DNA of 64,000 nucleotides from Xylaria sp. FL1777. Its lineage: Eukaryota > Ascomycota > Sordariomycetes > Xylariales > Xylariaceae. A program made the position numbers and the translations under genes. The notes beneath the pieces were generated by a model. That model ran no database searches. It worked only from the letters and a program-made list of their open reading frames with translations, and was not told where the DNA came from. Shown piece after piece: positions 1 to 10,459 of the stretch; the first letter of the stretch is position 1; every line of letters starts with the position of its first letter. Location of the stretch: NCBI GenBank assembly GCA_022578965.1, contig MU400635.1, positions 48,864 to 112,863 on the forward strand, written 5' to 3'.

Positions 1-391
1 ATGCAGTGAAGATGGTGGGCTCGGCGCCATGATGAGTAGCCACCTTGACATCCTTTATCGACAGCTGTTCCGAGGCCAGGCTCGCAGCGCTGCCCTTGTT
101 CGCAAACTGGGATGTAATGGCAGAGCGCACATCGACCCCTTCCCTGATATTCAAGCCGTCTATGTGGATGGTCTTGAGCACATGTCGCCCCCCCAGAACA
201 GCGATGCGGCCGTCGGGCGACCGGTCGATGCAGGCGACGGGGACGGACGAGGGGTAGACGGCATTTTGCGAGGCATTCGGACGGTAGGCCTGGGGGTTGG
301 GAGAAGCGGCAGCGGCAAGACCGGCATCGTTGGAGATGTCGTTGTTGGGGCGGCCAAGAAGCCTCTTGATGATCTTGCCTTGATTATACAT
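1..391 (-). CDS. RTC1: RTC1/WDR24-like WD40 protein, 5' end only
   Basis: Partial gene running off the left edge; only the first ~130 codons are present. Read on the minus strand, the first ATG after an in-frame stop is at 391 and gives MYNQGKIIKRLLGRPNND, a Pro/Asn/Ala-rich linker, then VACIDRSPDGRIAVLGGRHV, DGLNIREGVDVRSAI, LSIKDVK and EPTIFTA. The pattern 'SPDGR-AVLGGR-VLK ... DGLNI-EGVDLR ... IKDVKW ... TIFTA' is what I recall from the start of the WD40 propeller of fungal Rtc1, the WDR24 subunit of the SEA/GATOR2 complex that regulates TORC1 at the vacuole. The rest of the propeller and the RING end lie outside the window. A short upstream coding exon cannot be excluded. The identification rests on about 75 residues and on memory. 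Confidence 0.68.
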   Translation of the reverse strand, partial: MYNQGKIIKRLLGRPNNDISNDAGLAAAASPNPQAYRPNASQNAVYPSSVPVACIDRSPDGRIAVLGGRHVLKTIHIDGLNIREGVDVRSAITSQFANKGSAASLASEQLSIKDVKVATHHGAEPTIFTA

Positions 392-1462
392 GGCGATGGC
401 AACGATGACGGCGCACTTCGGCCGGTTGAGGAGTCAGTCGAGATGGCGTCATTGTTCGGCTGCACTGGTTTCGTCGGGGTCGAGGAGCCGTCGTGAGCCT
501 TGTCGCCGACGCTGAAGTGCACTGCAAGGCCGTCAGTCGCGCGCGAACATGCTTAGATGCCTGATGTAATCACAGAAAGCTGGCTGTCGACTCTTAGCAG
601 ATGAGTGGTTGAGCGACGAACTGCGACCGGGTCAGCTGCACCAGGAAATGCAGTGCAATATGCAGCTCAGGGTCATTTACCAGGTATTTACCGGGTATTT
701 ACCAGGTAGGTGCCCCACAGTAAGGCCCTTGCCTGCAGCTTGCAGGTTGTAGCTTGTAGCTTGTTCAGGCAGTAGGTTAGATACCTAGGTGGTCGTACAG
801 TAGTACAATGTAGTACCTACCTATACCTACTACCTATACTACAGCGAACATGCGGAGAGACACACCTACCTAGGTAGGGAAGTACTGGTAGTTGGAAGAC
901 CTGTAGGGCATACCTACTAAGTACTTACGTAGGTATATATATCTCTGCTTAGGTAGTTCCTTAAATAACGACTGTGTCTACGTATCTAATAACCTCTAAG
1001 ACAGCTTCTTAATAGACTGGGGTTCAGGTGTGAGATCTATCTAAGCACCTACTGGTAGGTAACTACCTAGGCAGGTGTTGGATTTATCACTCACATTAGA
1101 TTTAAGTTCTGGTCGACTTACGCTATGTATCTTTCTCACTGGTCTGAGTATCATCACCTCAAATGCCAATTATCAAGAAATAACAAAAAAGAGCATCCGA
1201 GCAGTCACGGAAAAGAGACTCCAGCCCTTCGGATGCAGATCCGAGTTTGGCGCGGACAGCCCTCCGACTCTCGGCACATCTCCCCCGAGCCGACTGTGAC
1301 ATAAATAAAGGCTATGCCCAAGTTCGGGCATCTAGTCTAAATGGCCTCAATACGCAACAAAAAGAGATAGAGAGAGAACCCCCGGAGTTTTAGATTTTGT
1401 ATATAAACTAAATAGATACATAGATAGTCATTTCTCTCCCTTTATCGTCATCTTCACAAACC
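392..1462. other. Intergenic region with TACCTAGGTA-type repeats
   Basis: No supportable gene. This is the promoter side of both the RTC1-like gene (minus) and the aldolase gene (plus). From about 675 to 1075 it is packed with variants of ACCTACCTA and TAGGTAGG, often back to back as CCTAGG palindromes. The last 100 bases before 1463 are an A-rich then pyrimidine-rich leader (TTTCTCTCCCTTTATCGTCATC) typical of fungal 5'UTRs. Confidence 0.6.
675..1075. repeat. Cluster of ACCTA/TAGGT short repeats
   Basis: About 400 bases dominated by degenerate copies of the pentamers ACCTA and TAGGT in both orientations, for example TACCTACCTATACCTACTAC near 813 and ACACCTACCTAGGTAGGGAA near 861. Opposed copies create CCTAGG palindromes. 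Such low-complexity sequence is common between genes of some Pezizomycotina. I see no coding potential. Confidence 0.6.
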
Positions 1463-2510
1463 ATGCCATTCCCCAAGGTGCCGCCCAGCGGGATCTGGGC
1501 CCCCGCCATCACCTTCTTCGACCCCGCGACAGACGCGCTGATCCCGACGGACCAGGGCAAATACTACGCCTACCTGTCCAAGTCCGGGCTGGCCGGGCTC
1601 GTGATCCTCGGCACCAACGCCGAGACCTTCCTGCTGACGCGCGAGGAGCGCAAGCAGCTGCTGCAGATCGCCCGCGCCGCCTGCGGGCCCGAGTACCCCA
1701 TCATGGCGGGCGTCGGCGGCCACTCGACGCGCCAGGTGCAGGAGTTCGTGGCCGACGCCGCCGACGCCGGCGCCAACTACGTGCTGGTGCTGCCGCCCGC
1801 GTACTTCGGCAAGGCCACCACGCCCGCCGTCATCGACGGCTTCTACGCCGACATCGCGGCCGCCAGCCCGCTGCCCGTGGTCCTGTATAACTTCCCCGGC
1901 GTCTGCAACGGCGTCGACCTCGACTCCGCCACCATCGCCCGCCTCGCGCGCCAGCACGACAACATCGTCGGCGTGAAGCTCACCTGCGGCTCCGTCGCCA
2001 AGATCACGCGTCGTAAGTGATATCCCGGGGTCTCTTCTTTCCCGGCCTCCTTGAGAGTATCCAGTGAAATGTTTAACAACCACATTTAACTACTAACACC
2101 GAGCGTTGCCAGTCGCCAGCGAGCTGCCGCCAGAGCGCTTCGCCACCTTTGGCGGGCAGTCGGATTTCCTGATCGGCGGCCTGAGCGTCGGGTCCGCGGG
2201 CTGCATCGCGGCGTTCGCGAACGTGTTCCCGCGGACCATCGTGCAGATCTACAAGCTGTACAAGGCGGGGAAGTACGCCGAGGCGCTCGCGCTGCACCAG
2301 AAGGCCGCGCTGGCCGAGCAGCCCTGCAAGTCGGGCATCGCCGCCACCAAGTACGCCGCGGCCATCAACACGGCGAGGGCCGCGGGCATCGAGGGCGCCG
2401 AGGAGAAGCTGCGGCCCAGACGGCCGTATACGGAGCCGTCCGAGGCCGCGAAGCAGAACGTCGTGGCGGAGATGGCTGAGCTGGCGAAGATCGAGGAGAG
2501 TCTCAGGTAG
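1463..2510 (+). CDS. DapA/HOGA-family class I aldolase (dihydrodipicolinate synthase-like)
   Basis: Two exons, 1463-2012 and 2113-2510, joined by a 100-nt intron (GTAAGT donor, TACTAACAC branch point at 2091, CCAG acceptor); 315 codons, the usual length of the family. The product is a TIM-barrel Schiff-base aldolase of the DHDPS / 4-hydroxy-2-oxoglutarate aldolase superfamily. Visible family marks are the GTNAET loop near residues 50-55, LYNFPGV with the catalytic Tyr near 142, and VGVKLTCG with the Schiff-base Lys near 172, then FATFGGQSDFL and GGLSVGSAGCIAAFANVFP. No targeting peptide is evident. Fungi make lysine by the aminoadipate route, so this is unlikely to be a true DapA. Fungal members more often cleave 2-keto-3-deoxy sugar acids or hydroxy-oxoglutarate, but the substrate cannot be fixed from sequence. 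Exon 1 is markedly GC-rich. ATG 1463 follows a pyrimidine-rich leader. Confidence 0.9.
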
Positions 2511-2857
2511 AGCCTAGAAAAGGGAGAGGGCAAAAAAAAAGAATTATAAGTGAATTGACTGACCTATTAATCCTCGCGATCCAGCCGGTGCGTATAGGCT
2601 CAATGTGTCCACGGTGCCGGGCTATCTAAACTCTAAAAACACATCTCCAGTATCCCTATCGATGGCCAATCCCCGAACAAATTACAGTGATGTATGTATA
2701 TCGTTATTATGCAGGAGGGTCGTGGGTTTCGCATTGTCGTCACAATGCCATAAAGGATTTAACAGAACCAAGCCAAACCAAACCCTGCGTTTCCCAACAC
2801 GAACGCGTAAACCCCAGACCGCTCATTTTACGGTCAGCTCATAATTCCCAACCCCCT
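2511..2857. other. Convergent 3' intergenic spacer
   Basis: Lies between the stops of the aldolase (plus) and the SGNH hydrolase (minus). It contains only 3'UTR-like A-rich sequence just after 2530. I see no gene. Confidence 0.6.
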
Positions 2858-4238
2858 TTATCTTTTAGGTGCGGCGGCCGCATCGACACGGCCTACCTCC
2901 CCATCATACGGCAGCCCATCCTCGGGCCAGCGCAGATATCCCCTCTGATCAGCCTCCTGCACCGCCTGGGCAAGTATATGGCCCATGATCTCATAGCCGC
3001 GATCAGTAGGGTGCGAGCCGTCGTAGCTGATATCTCCCGGTTGAGGCCTGCCGGGGAGTCCGGCCGAGGGATGCAGCTCGGCCAGCACGACGGTCTTGTT
3101 CTGGTATTTCGGGAACAGCTCGCGGAACTGGCGGTTGATGTCCAGGATCAGGGGCTCGCGGTTCGGGACGTTGTTCGTCAGGAGCGTGCTGAGCACGACG
3201 GTGGCGCGCGGCGAGGCGCGCAGCAGGTAGTCGATGAAGGCCTCCATGTCCCGCCCCGCGACGTCCGTGTCGCGGTACTGCAGCACGTTGTTCGTGCCGA
3301 CGTTGATGACGAAGACGTTCGGTTGTTCCTGCGGCACGATCTTCTTGGCGTGGTCGTGGATCTGCGTACTGCAACTCTCGGTGTTAGTCCGTATTCTCGC
3401 TCTTTTTTTAAGTTTCATCTTGGAAACTACGAGTAGCTTCTAAGATATGATGATTTTGGCTTAGATGGGAGCTTGTATGTCCCTAAATAGAATTCACGGA
3501 AAAAAGAAGGAAATGGTCTACGAGAAATACTCACATCCTGTTTCCGCCATAGGCCTCGAAGTCGTTGTCCGGCATGTTTCCGTTGCGTTGCGTTCCCACC
3601 ATGTTGATAGGTGCCCCTAGTTTTTCGAGGTCGCCACGGAGCGTCCTCCGGAAGCCGTTGCGGTCAGAGGATAATTCCCCACGGACTATGGATGCACCCA
3701 AGCACATGATCCGTAGCGGCGTGCCGTCTGCTATACTGCTCGAGTTCTTCGGCCGCCAAAGACTAGGCTTTTTGTGTGGGTCCCCTTGGCTATCTTGATC
3801 ATCGCCGTCGTCGTCGTTGTTGCTGTCATCATTCGTACCACCATGATCGCCATCACTACTAGTGCTATTATGCCCACCGCTGCTGTCACCGTTGCTGCCA
3901 TTGCTGCCATTGCTGCTACTGTTCCCATCACTGCTACCACTATTACCAGTACCCAGGCTGTCGCTGAGGCTATCTTCAGTACCAACGCTATTGCTGGTGT
4001 GAGGGGTGAGTTCATGGGTTGCACCGAGAGCTAAAACGTCCGTGTAAGTGACAGACTATGAGTGATACTTGGGTAACAAAAGGGGCGACAGCTATAGATA
4101 AGTAAGGTCATATTTACCAATCAGAACGACTGACACAACCACCAGGAAAGTCAGTATAGCGATTGAGCGCTTCTTTTTGAGAAAAGCGAGACGACCGCGC
4201 CCTGGTGAGGGCAATGGCTTCTCCGTAAGACTTGACAT
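2858..4238 (-). CDS. Membrane-anchored SGNH hydrolase with Ser/Asn/Gly/Asp stalk
   Basis: Three exons on the minus strand, 4238-4118, 4030-3535 and 3368-2858, give 375 codons with all phases consistent. Introns are GTAAAT..TTTTAG and GTGAGT..TTGCAG, the second with a GGACTAACAC branch point. The start MSSLTEKPLPSPGRGRLAF is followed by KKKRS and a ~18-residue hydrophobic segment (IAILTFLVVVSVVLI), so a type II signal anchor is likely. Residues ~45-125 are a low-complexity Ser/Asn/Gly/Asp stalk. The catalytic domain follows: block I RIMCLGASIVRGE with the nucleophile Ser near 154, VINVGTNNVLQ (block III), and DGSHPTDRGYE with the Asp and His of block V. This is the GDSL/SGNH esterase family acting on acyl or acetyl esters, probably in the secretory pathway or at the cell surface; the substrate is unknown. 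There are no recognisable operon-like partners. Confidence 0.85.
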
Positions 4239-5178
4239 CTTTTTTTTTTTGGTCTACCTATGCACGTGTAAATCCGAAAGACAGAGAAGGAACGGAAGTG
4301 GCATTATAGCAGCCAAGAACATAGGTAGGACGAAGGAAGCATACCAAGACTTGCACCCGGCGAGATGATGACCCAAGAAATAACTTATTGTTTCTTGTAC
4401 GCGATGTCGGCACTCACAAGCCGAGGGTGCATTTTCCGCATGTATGCATGCAGTGTACAAAAGATGATAGCCATCGATAGGTAATGAGTGACGTATTCGA
4501 GTCTTCATTATCGATGGTTCGGCCAGTGTCCTTCCAAGCTGAAACTATTTGTTTTATCTCGACACGTTCACTGGGAGGTTCGATGCAAGTCGGCCAGCGC
4601 CTCCTAATCTTGATTGCTTGGTCGCCGTGTGCAGAACTTAGGGAAATGGTATTGGGCTGGAGGGATCTGCAGTGGAACCGGAGGACAACAGTCTTCGGCA
4701 CAGTTTGCCGGTTTGCTGTGCCATTGATGGCTGCTTCACAGGGATTCCGGCATCTCTGAGACGTGACAATGTCGATTCTGCATCCGATACCTCTCCAGAT
4801 ATCATAGATTCTGTCATGTAGGTCGGGAACGTACAGCACTAGGGTAGTATACAGATTAGCCTCCTTAGTTGAGCAATCCCCATTTGACGCAGCTGCAAAT
4901 AAATCACGGCCCACGAGGCGCCCTGGTTGTGCCGACGTTCGCGCAGCATCCCTGCTGCATTGGCCAGGGCGATCCTCAGCGTGTGATTCTAGGCCTTTTG
5001 CTCGGCTCTTGAATCAACTTTCTTCAGCACGCCGATGAGAACTTGGGTTTGTTTAGACGTTAGGACGGGAGGATCTATTTTAACCATCTAGAATGAGATC
5101 TAAACAAACTATCTAAGCTCAACCAGCTGCCATATTGAACTTGTGATGTAGAGAACGCATCATGTCCGGGCCAGTAGC
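4239..5178. other. Intergenic region, no convincing gene
   Basis: 940 bases between the start of the SGNH hydrolase and the end of the next Nudix gene. A poly-T run at 4240-4250 (poly-A on the minus strand) sits directly upstream of the hydrolase ATG. A minus-strand open frame at 4414-4914 (166 codons) shows no motif I know and no coding-like composition. I treat it as chance. Confidence 0.5.
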
Positions 5179-5886
5179 TTATAAGGCACCCGTCCAATCC
5201 TTCATTAGGTTCCTTATAGGCAGGAAACACTTTTTATCGGCCCACTCCGGCGCTGTGTCATCGTGATGTTCACTCCATTGCCGTATCTCATCCCAGCTCA
5301 TCCAGTGCCAGCCTTCGCATTTGTTAGGTTCCATGGTCTGCAGTGTCTCATTAGTACACAGTATTAAAATTTCTCTCCAATGTGGGTATTATAGGTAGGT
5401 ATATGTTTTCTCCGTTCTCGTTCATAGGAGTACTGCCAGAAGACCTGGCGTAGCGACGAGTGAGAACTAACCTGAGGTTGAGCCTCCACATCTTCCATAG
5501 TACACTGCACGAATACAGTGATATAGTGTTTCGATGTCGCATCAAACACGTCATTCGTCACGGCGACAACCTTGACACCCTTGACCCGCAACGCAGTCTC
5601 CTCTAGGGTCTCCCGCTCAGCACATGCGAAGAACGACTCACCCATTTCGAGGTGGCCACCAGGGAAGGCCCATGATCCTGCGGATTCTCTCGTCAGCATG
5701 CAATGATACTTTTCTTATCCCGTCGCTACCAACACAGTCAAGGAGATGCATGCGAGCAGAAATATGAAATGGGCCGCGCTTACCAGCACCGTGGCTCCCC
5801 GCACGTTTGCCCATGATAAGCTCTCCCTTTGCGTTACATATGATGGCTGAAATGCCGACGCGGGGGTTTGGTGGGGTTGCAGTCAT
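5179..5886 (-). CDS. NUDT15-like Nudix hydrolase
   Basis: Three exons, 5886-5784, 5677-5472 and 5337-5179, give 155 codons. Introns are GTAAGC..CGCAG and GTTAGT..CTGCAG, the latter with a GTACTAATGAG branch site. The start MTATPPNPRVGISAIICN leads into LIMGKRAGSHGAG, which is joined by splicing to SWAFPGGHLEMGESFF and the Nudix box (Gly-x5-Glu-x7-Arg-Glu-x2-Glu-Glu, read as GGHLEMGES...AERETLEETAL). The last position of the box, usually Gly, is Ala here. The C-terminal exon gives CEGWHWMSWDEIRQW. The GKR-GSHGAG / FPGGHLE / CEGW-W combination is what I associate with NUDT15-type nucleotide pyrophosphatases that clear oxidised or modified (d)NTPs. The length fits, and cytosolic location is likely since no targeting signal is seen. 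The alternative upstream TTG at 5895 is not needed. Confidence 0.88.
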
Positions 5887-6447
5887 GATGGTCAAATTCT
5901 ATCTATATCAGATCTGCGAATGGCAACTGAGGAAGTCTTGAAGTATATCAAATGCGCAGTGGATGAAAACCGTAAATGGAATACGGAATCTCAACGACGG
6001 CTGTACCCAATTTATACCTTCGGAGAGCCGGCAGTGCAAGACGGAAAGGTATGGGGACGGGAGGGACGGGCTCGGCGGTACTACCAAGTGAAGTGCTGTA
6101 TAACAAATAAGGCAGACACCCAGGGAGAAATCTGCCCACTGAACACCTCCGTAGGTATGGTAACAGACGCAAGGGGGGGGCTGTTTTTACAGTTACCATA
6201 TAAGCCACTTAGCACCACCTGCACAACCAAGAGTGTTGTTAAGCCTATACAATTGGCAAAACATTTGAGTCTCGGTCTTTATAGGCAGTCTAGATTATCA
6301 TTTCCCAATAAAATACATGAATAAGCACCGCCGCCTTGTATATAGCAGACCCCATGACAAGCAAAGCAAACACAACTAGAGGCCCCCAGATGCCCATAGA
6401 CAGGTACACAACAACGCCATTCTCCCGCTGCGTACGACACAACAACA
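5887..6447. other. Intergenic region between two Nudix genes
   Basis: Upstream of the NUDT15-like gene and downstream of the larger Nudix gene, both on the minus strand. Plus-strand frames here (e.g. 5920-6324) show no recognisable motif. A run of G residues occurs at 6173-6180. I see no RNA gene. Confidence 0.5.
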
Positions 6448-7659
6448 TCACAGTTTCGACGAGGCCTCCTCCCTCTCCTGCTCTTTTGCCCTCGCCTCCC
6501 TTTCCTCAGCAAGGACCTCTTCTCGCCCTCTCACCTCGACATCCCTCGGTCCGCCCTTGCCAAACCTCACCAGCACGACTCTCTCCCAGTCGCCGCCCCG
6601 CGCACTCCCCTTCAGCTCAGCACCGGGCTTATCGAGCGCCAGGATGGCCTTCCGATCACCATGTCGCAGGCCCAGCGTGACGGGACTAATGACCTTGTCG
6701 GCCCAGGGGATGCGCGAAGTAGGGTGTCCGACAGCCCTGGGGTGCGCCGTCGTCGGCACGGTGCGCAAGAACACGCGCAGCTCCTCCCGTTGCGCGTCGT
6801 AGTGCTCCGTCGCTTGAGAACCGTCTTCCGCTGAAGCGCCTACGAGGAATCGCGAGAGCAGGTGCAGCAGGAAGTACTGCGGCGGGAAGAGCACGATGTC
6901 GCCGCGGCCCTGCCTCGCGAGCCACTCGGCGACGTCGTCGAAGTGCGCCGTCGTTATCTCGGCGCCGCCGTCGGGCGTCGGGATCAGCGCCTCGCTCTGC
7001 GCCGCTGACAGCACCGGGTCCGCACTCGTCTCCAGCGGCAGCATGTACACGTACATCTGCGTGGTGAAGCGCTTCGGGGGCCCGTGGGGGGGCGTTATCC
7101 AGCGCGTGAACGGGAGCAGTCCATCTGAGATTTGTGCAGTGCAGTTAGTTTATTTCGCCCGTATTAGACAGATGCCTGGGCGCTCCTTGCTTGGGTAGTA
7201 GGTTAGGTTAGGTTAGGTTAGGTTACCTGTGTCGGCGACCCCGCCTACGCTTTCAAGCCACTTCCCGAAGCTGATGGTGTTCTCGTAGATGGCCTTTCGC
7301 GCCGCGTCGCGCTCCGATGTAGGTAAGTTCAGCAAGGGCCCGTCTTTGCTGCCCTCCCGCGCCAGCAGGATCCCGCTCTCTTCGAACGTCTCCCGGATCG
7401 CCCCCAGCCTGTAAGCTAGGGAGTCCTCGTGGCGTCTGGCGTCGCCGGGCGGCGGGACGGTTCCGTCGTGGAAGTCTGAGAGGTTGCCCCCGGGAAATAC
7501 ATGTGCGGATGCGAATGATGTCGAAGTCTTGACTCGGCGAAGGAGCAAGACTTGGTTGGTGGGTGAGAGAAGTATGATGCTTGAGCTAGGGCGGGGCTCA
7601 GGAGGCGTCTTCACTTTCGCCGACGGCTCAGAACTTGACGCCATCGTTCTTTTCGGCAT
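6448..7659 (-). CDS. NUDT19/NUDT7-type Nudix hydrolase (split Nudix box)
   Basis: Two exons, 7659-7227 and 7124-6448, give 369 codons. The single 102-nt intron begins GTAACC, runs directly into five TAACC pentamers, and ends in CTCAG. The protein opens with a Lys/Pro/Ser-rich tail, then SSIILLSPTNQVLLLRRVK and HVFPGGNLSDFHDG. The Nudix catalytic helix comes after an insertion as AIRETFEESGILLAR, so the box is split, as in the NUDT19/NUDT7/NUDT8 group that hydrolyses CoA and acyl-CoA. The second exon carries WITPPHGPPKRFTTQMYVY, again typical of that group, and ends in a charged Glu/Arg-rich tail. No C-terminal SKL tripeptide of the x-SKL-x kind is usable except that the last residues are in fact SSKL, which reads as a peroxisomal PTS1. 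A peroxisomal CoA diphosphatase is therefore a reasonable inference. ATG 7644 is an alternative start. Confidence 0.85.
7201..7225 (+). repeat. (GGTTA)5 pentamer array inside an intron
   Basis: Five perfect tandem GGTTA units on the plus strand. On the coding (minus) strand they read TAACC and begin within two bases of the 5' splice site of the larger Nudix gene. The unit resembles the TTAGG telomere repeat of insects, not the TTAGGG of filamentous fungi, and the array is only 25 bases long. Confidence 0.85.
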
Positions 7660-8613
7660 CGTAGATAGACCATAGAAAATAGTTGGTCCGTTTCCTGAAC
7701 TTATGACGGCGTTTACTTCGGGTCGCCTTTGTAGCTGTTTGGGACACGTCCACCTCGTGTGACAGTGAACCAAACCCCTTACCAAAACACGGTTCCGGTG
7801 TCTCCAATTCTTGGGGTATACTACGTATCGTGTATTATAAATCGTTAAATATAAGTTTAAGGCCGAAGAAGTCAGCGACTGCATGCTTCTAGTCAACAAT
7901 TGAATCGAGAGACCGGGGCCATAGAGTATAGATGAGGAGTGAGTGAGAACATGCCGAGGTTTAACAAGGTTAGACGGCGGGACCATAGGCGATCCACTCG
8001 GCGCTAATCCTCATCAATCTCATGAGCCGGAATTCACCTTCTTGACACAGCTTTACTACAAAAGTGAAAAGGAGTGGTGCTCCCGTGATTACGGCCGTAA
8101 AGTGTCTCGGCCCCAAATCATCTGAATTAACTAGAGCGGCTGGTTTGTCGTGCCGGTTCGGAGCAATTGAACCGAGTCGGCGCCAGCCAACCCATGCTCT
8201 CGAAGTTGCTTTGGATATTGTGGTATATCTATTGTTTGATGTTCTCGATGAGCATGGTAGAAGCCGCGGTGCTAACAAAGGACAAGGCAAATATGTAAAT
8301 GGAAGGAAATTTCATTAATGTTTATTAAGTTATGAGGGCATAACGCCAGTTGTCCTCCAACCCTAGCGAACCCAAAATGCTGCATCAAGTTTCCGAGATT
8401 GACGCTGAAGTATGAATGTCTAGTAAGCATAACAAAATCTTCAAGGTGTCCTAAACCTAGCCAAATTGTAACGTGCAAAAATCCTGCCATAACATAAGGG
8501 GAGCAAAGCCAAGTACTGGGTCATTTCTGGTGAATCGATGAAACAAGAAAGACAAAAACCACGAAGGCGTGGGCTCTTCACAGATCACCGTACCTAGACC
8601 TATCAAACATATA
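7660..8613. other. Intergenic region, no convincing gene
   Basis: Separates the start of the larger Nudix gene from the stop of the photolyase gene. Open frames on both strands are short, overlap one another and lack recognisable motifs. From about 7700 to 7960 it should contain the Nudix promoter, and 8300-8610 the photolyase 3'UTR. Confidence 0.5.
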
Positions 8614-10459
8614 TCAAGCCGTATCACGGCCAAGACCGGCCTTATACGCAACAAGAGCCCGTTCACGGGAATCCTTATGATTGACAATAGGCTTGGGGTA
8701 TCCAGCCTTGCTCGCCTGCGCCGCAGCGCCCCTGCCGTAAGGGTCATGAATAGCCTTACCCTTGATATCGGCGAGCTCGGGGACCCATTTACGGATATAA
8801 GCACCGTCGGGATCGAATTTCTCGCTTTGCAGTAGCGGGTTAAAGATTCGGAAGTAGGGCTGCGGATCTACGCCGACCGAGGCGCTGAATCCCCAGCCCC
8901 CGTTGTTCGAGGCGAAGTCCCCGTCGATCAGATGCTCCATGAAAAAACGCTCGCCCATTCGCCAGTCGATCAACAGGTCCTTAGACAGGAAGGAGGCGAC
9001 GATCATCCGGCAGCGGTTGTGCATGTATCCTATGCTCTGGATTTGGCGCATGGCTGCGTCTACGATCGGAAAGCCGGTGCGCCCTTCGCACCAAGCAGCG
9101 AAGTGCGAAGCGTTGTAGGACCATTCGATGTTTGAATATTCGGGTTTGAAAGGCTTGTTCATGCTGGTGGATAGTGTTAGCAGGGTTATTTCCGTGTGGG
9201 TACATGTAGTAGCTGATGGCATACCAGATGTATGGCCAATTCACCAGAACGTGCTTGTAGAAATCCCTCCAGGCCACTTCACTGATCCACGTCTGGATAC
9301 CTTGATTCCCAGCATCGAGCTTCTTGGTCGTATTCCGATTTCTAGCTGTAAAGATAGCTGTCCTCGCACTGAGTGTCCCCGCCGCAAGGTGTACTGATAT
9401 CGACGCCGTAGCCGCTTGCGAAGGGAAGTTCCGCCGCTCGCCGTATTGACCAATCCTCTCTTCGCAGAACTTATCCAGCCTGTCGACGGCTTCGTGCTCG
9501 CCCGCAGGCCAGAGGGCATGGAGCCGCTTGGCATCCTTGTCGGACAATCTCTTGTTCTTTGGTGCGTCGGGCATATCACTGTCAAAAAGCGCAGCCATTT
9601 TGTCTCGGGCATCAGGCGGATTTCTTGACGGCGGCTCAAAGGTATTGAGGACTTCTGGGTTCGCGTGCACATAGGCGACCCACGCTCGATACCAAGGAGT
9701 GTATACGGCATACTGCTTTCCACTGCCCGAGTGCAGCGCCCCCGGCGGTACGACGCAAGTATCGTGGAATACCTCCATAGCCAACCCGCGCTCCGTACAC
9801 ATTTTCACCATTCGTGCTTCTCTTCGAAGTTCGTCAACTTCATATTCTATGTTAACGAAGAGGTGGTTTGCGTCCCATTCCTCCATGAATTCGATAATTC
9901 GACTGGGTATATCTTTTCGTTTTTCTACGATCTCGACGTATAGCGGGATATCTAGGGCATCTAGGTCCCTTTTGATGATATGGAGGGTTCGAATCATAAA
10001 GTCTACACGAACAGGTGCTGTTAAATGCGCCTCAAAGTCCTGCGGGCTCAATATGTATATGCAAATCAAGGGGATTCCAGCTTCCCGAGCTTTCTCGCTA
10101 GCTTCCCATAGTGCACGATTATCGGTGATTCGTAAATCCATCTTAAACCAATGCACGACAGCACCCTTCGCTTTTACTTGCTGCCGCGCTTCGTTTGTCT
10201 CTCCAAGGGCAGCGGTGAGCTGTTCCATCGGACGGGGGATTACATTGTTGTTGTAGGCTTGAGCTCGTGCATTACTCATTTCGTGCGGGTAGTATTTGCG
10301 AAGTACGATGCCATTCTCTTCAGCCTCTTCGAAGGAGGGATGCGGAGTGCGTAAAGGATCCGATGTGGCATTCTCTAGCTTCGATTTCTTGGTACCAGTG
10401 GTGACCGCAGAGTCGCCGTCAACCACAGCTTTCCGCTTAGAAGAAGTCTTGAAAGGCAT
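8614..10459 (-). CDS. PHR1: Class I CPD photolyase (photolyase/cryptochrome family)
   Basis: Two exons, 10459-9225 and 9163-8614, with a 61-nt intron (GTATGC..CCAG); 594 codons from the ATG at 10459 (MPFKTSSKRKAVVDG). A basic, probably nuclear-targeting N-terminus is followed by the antenna-binding alpha/beta domain opening with VVHWFKMDLRITDNRALW. The FAD-binding helical domain follows: WISEVAWRDFYKHVLV, NWPYICMNKPFKP across the splice, WCEGRTGFPIVDAAMRQ, LIDWRMGERFFMEHLIDGD, FASNNGGWGF and DPQPYFRIFNP. This is the flavin photolyase that splits UV-made cyclobutane pyrimidine dimers using blue light. Asn-Gly-Gly-Trp-Gly-Phe and the long fungal N-terminal extension match the repair enzymes, not animal-type cryptochromes. 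The frame stays open to ATGs at 10489 and 10621; the longest form would add an Arg-rich, presequence-like leader. The start choice is uncertain; the identity is not. Confidence 0.93.

Noticed and set aside
160..522. 120-codon minus-strand frame starting at 522
   Set aside because: It is out of frame with the WD40-type sequence and gives a Pro/Ser-rich shadow translation of the same DNA.
4414..4914. 166-codon minus-strand open frame upstream of the SGNH hydrolase
   Set aside because: No motif, low-complexity-free but unremarkable sequence, overlapping frames on the other strand, and a position in a promoter region; most likely chance.
7201..7225. Telomere or chromosome end
   Set aside because: Only five pentamers, inside an intron of an intact gene, and not the TTAGGG unit of filamentous fungi.
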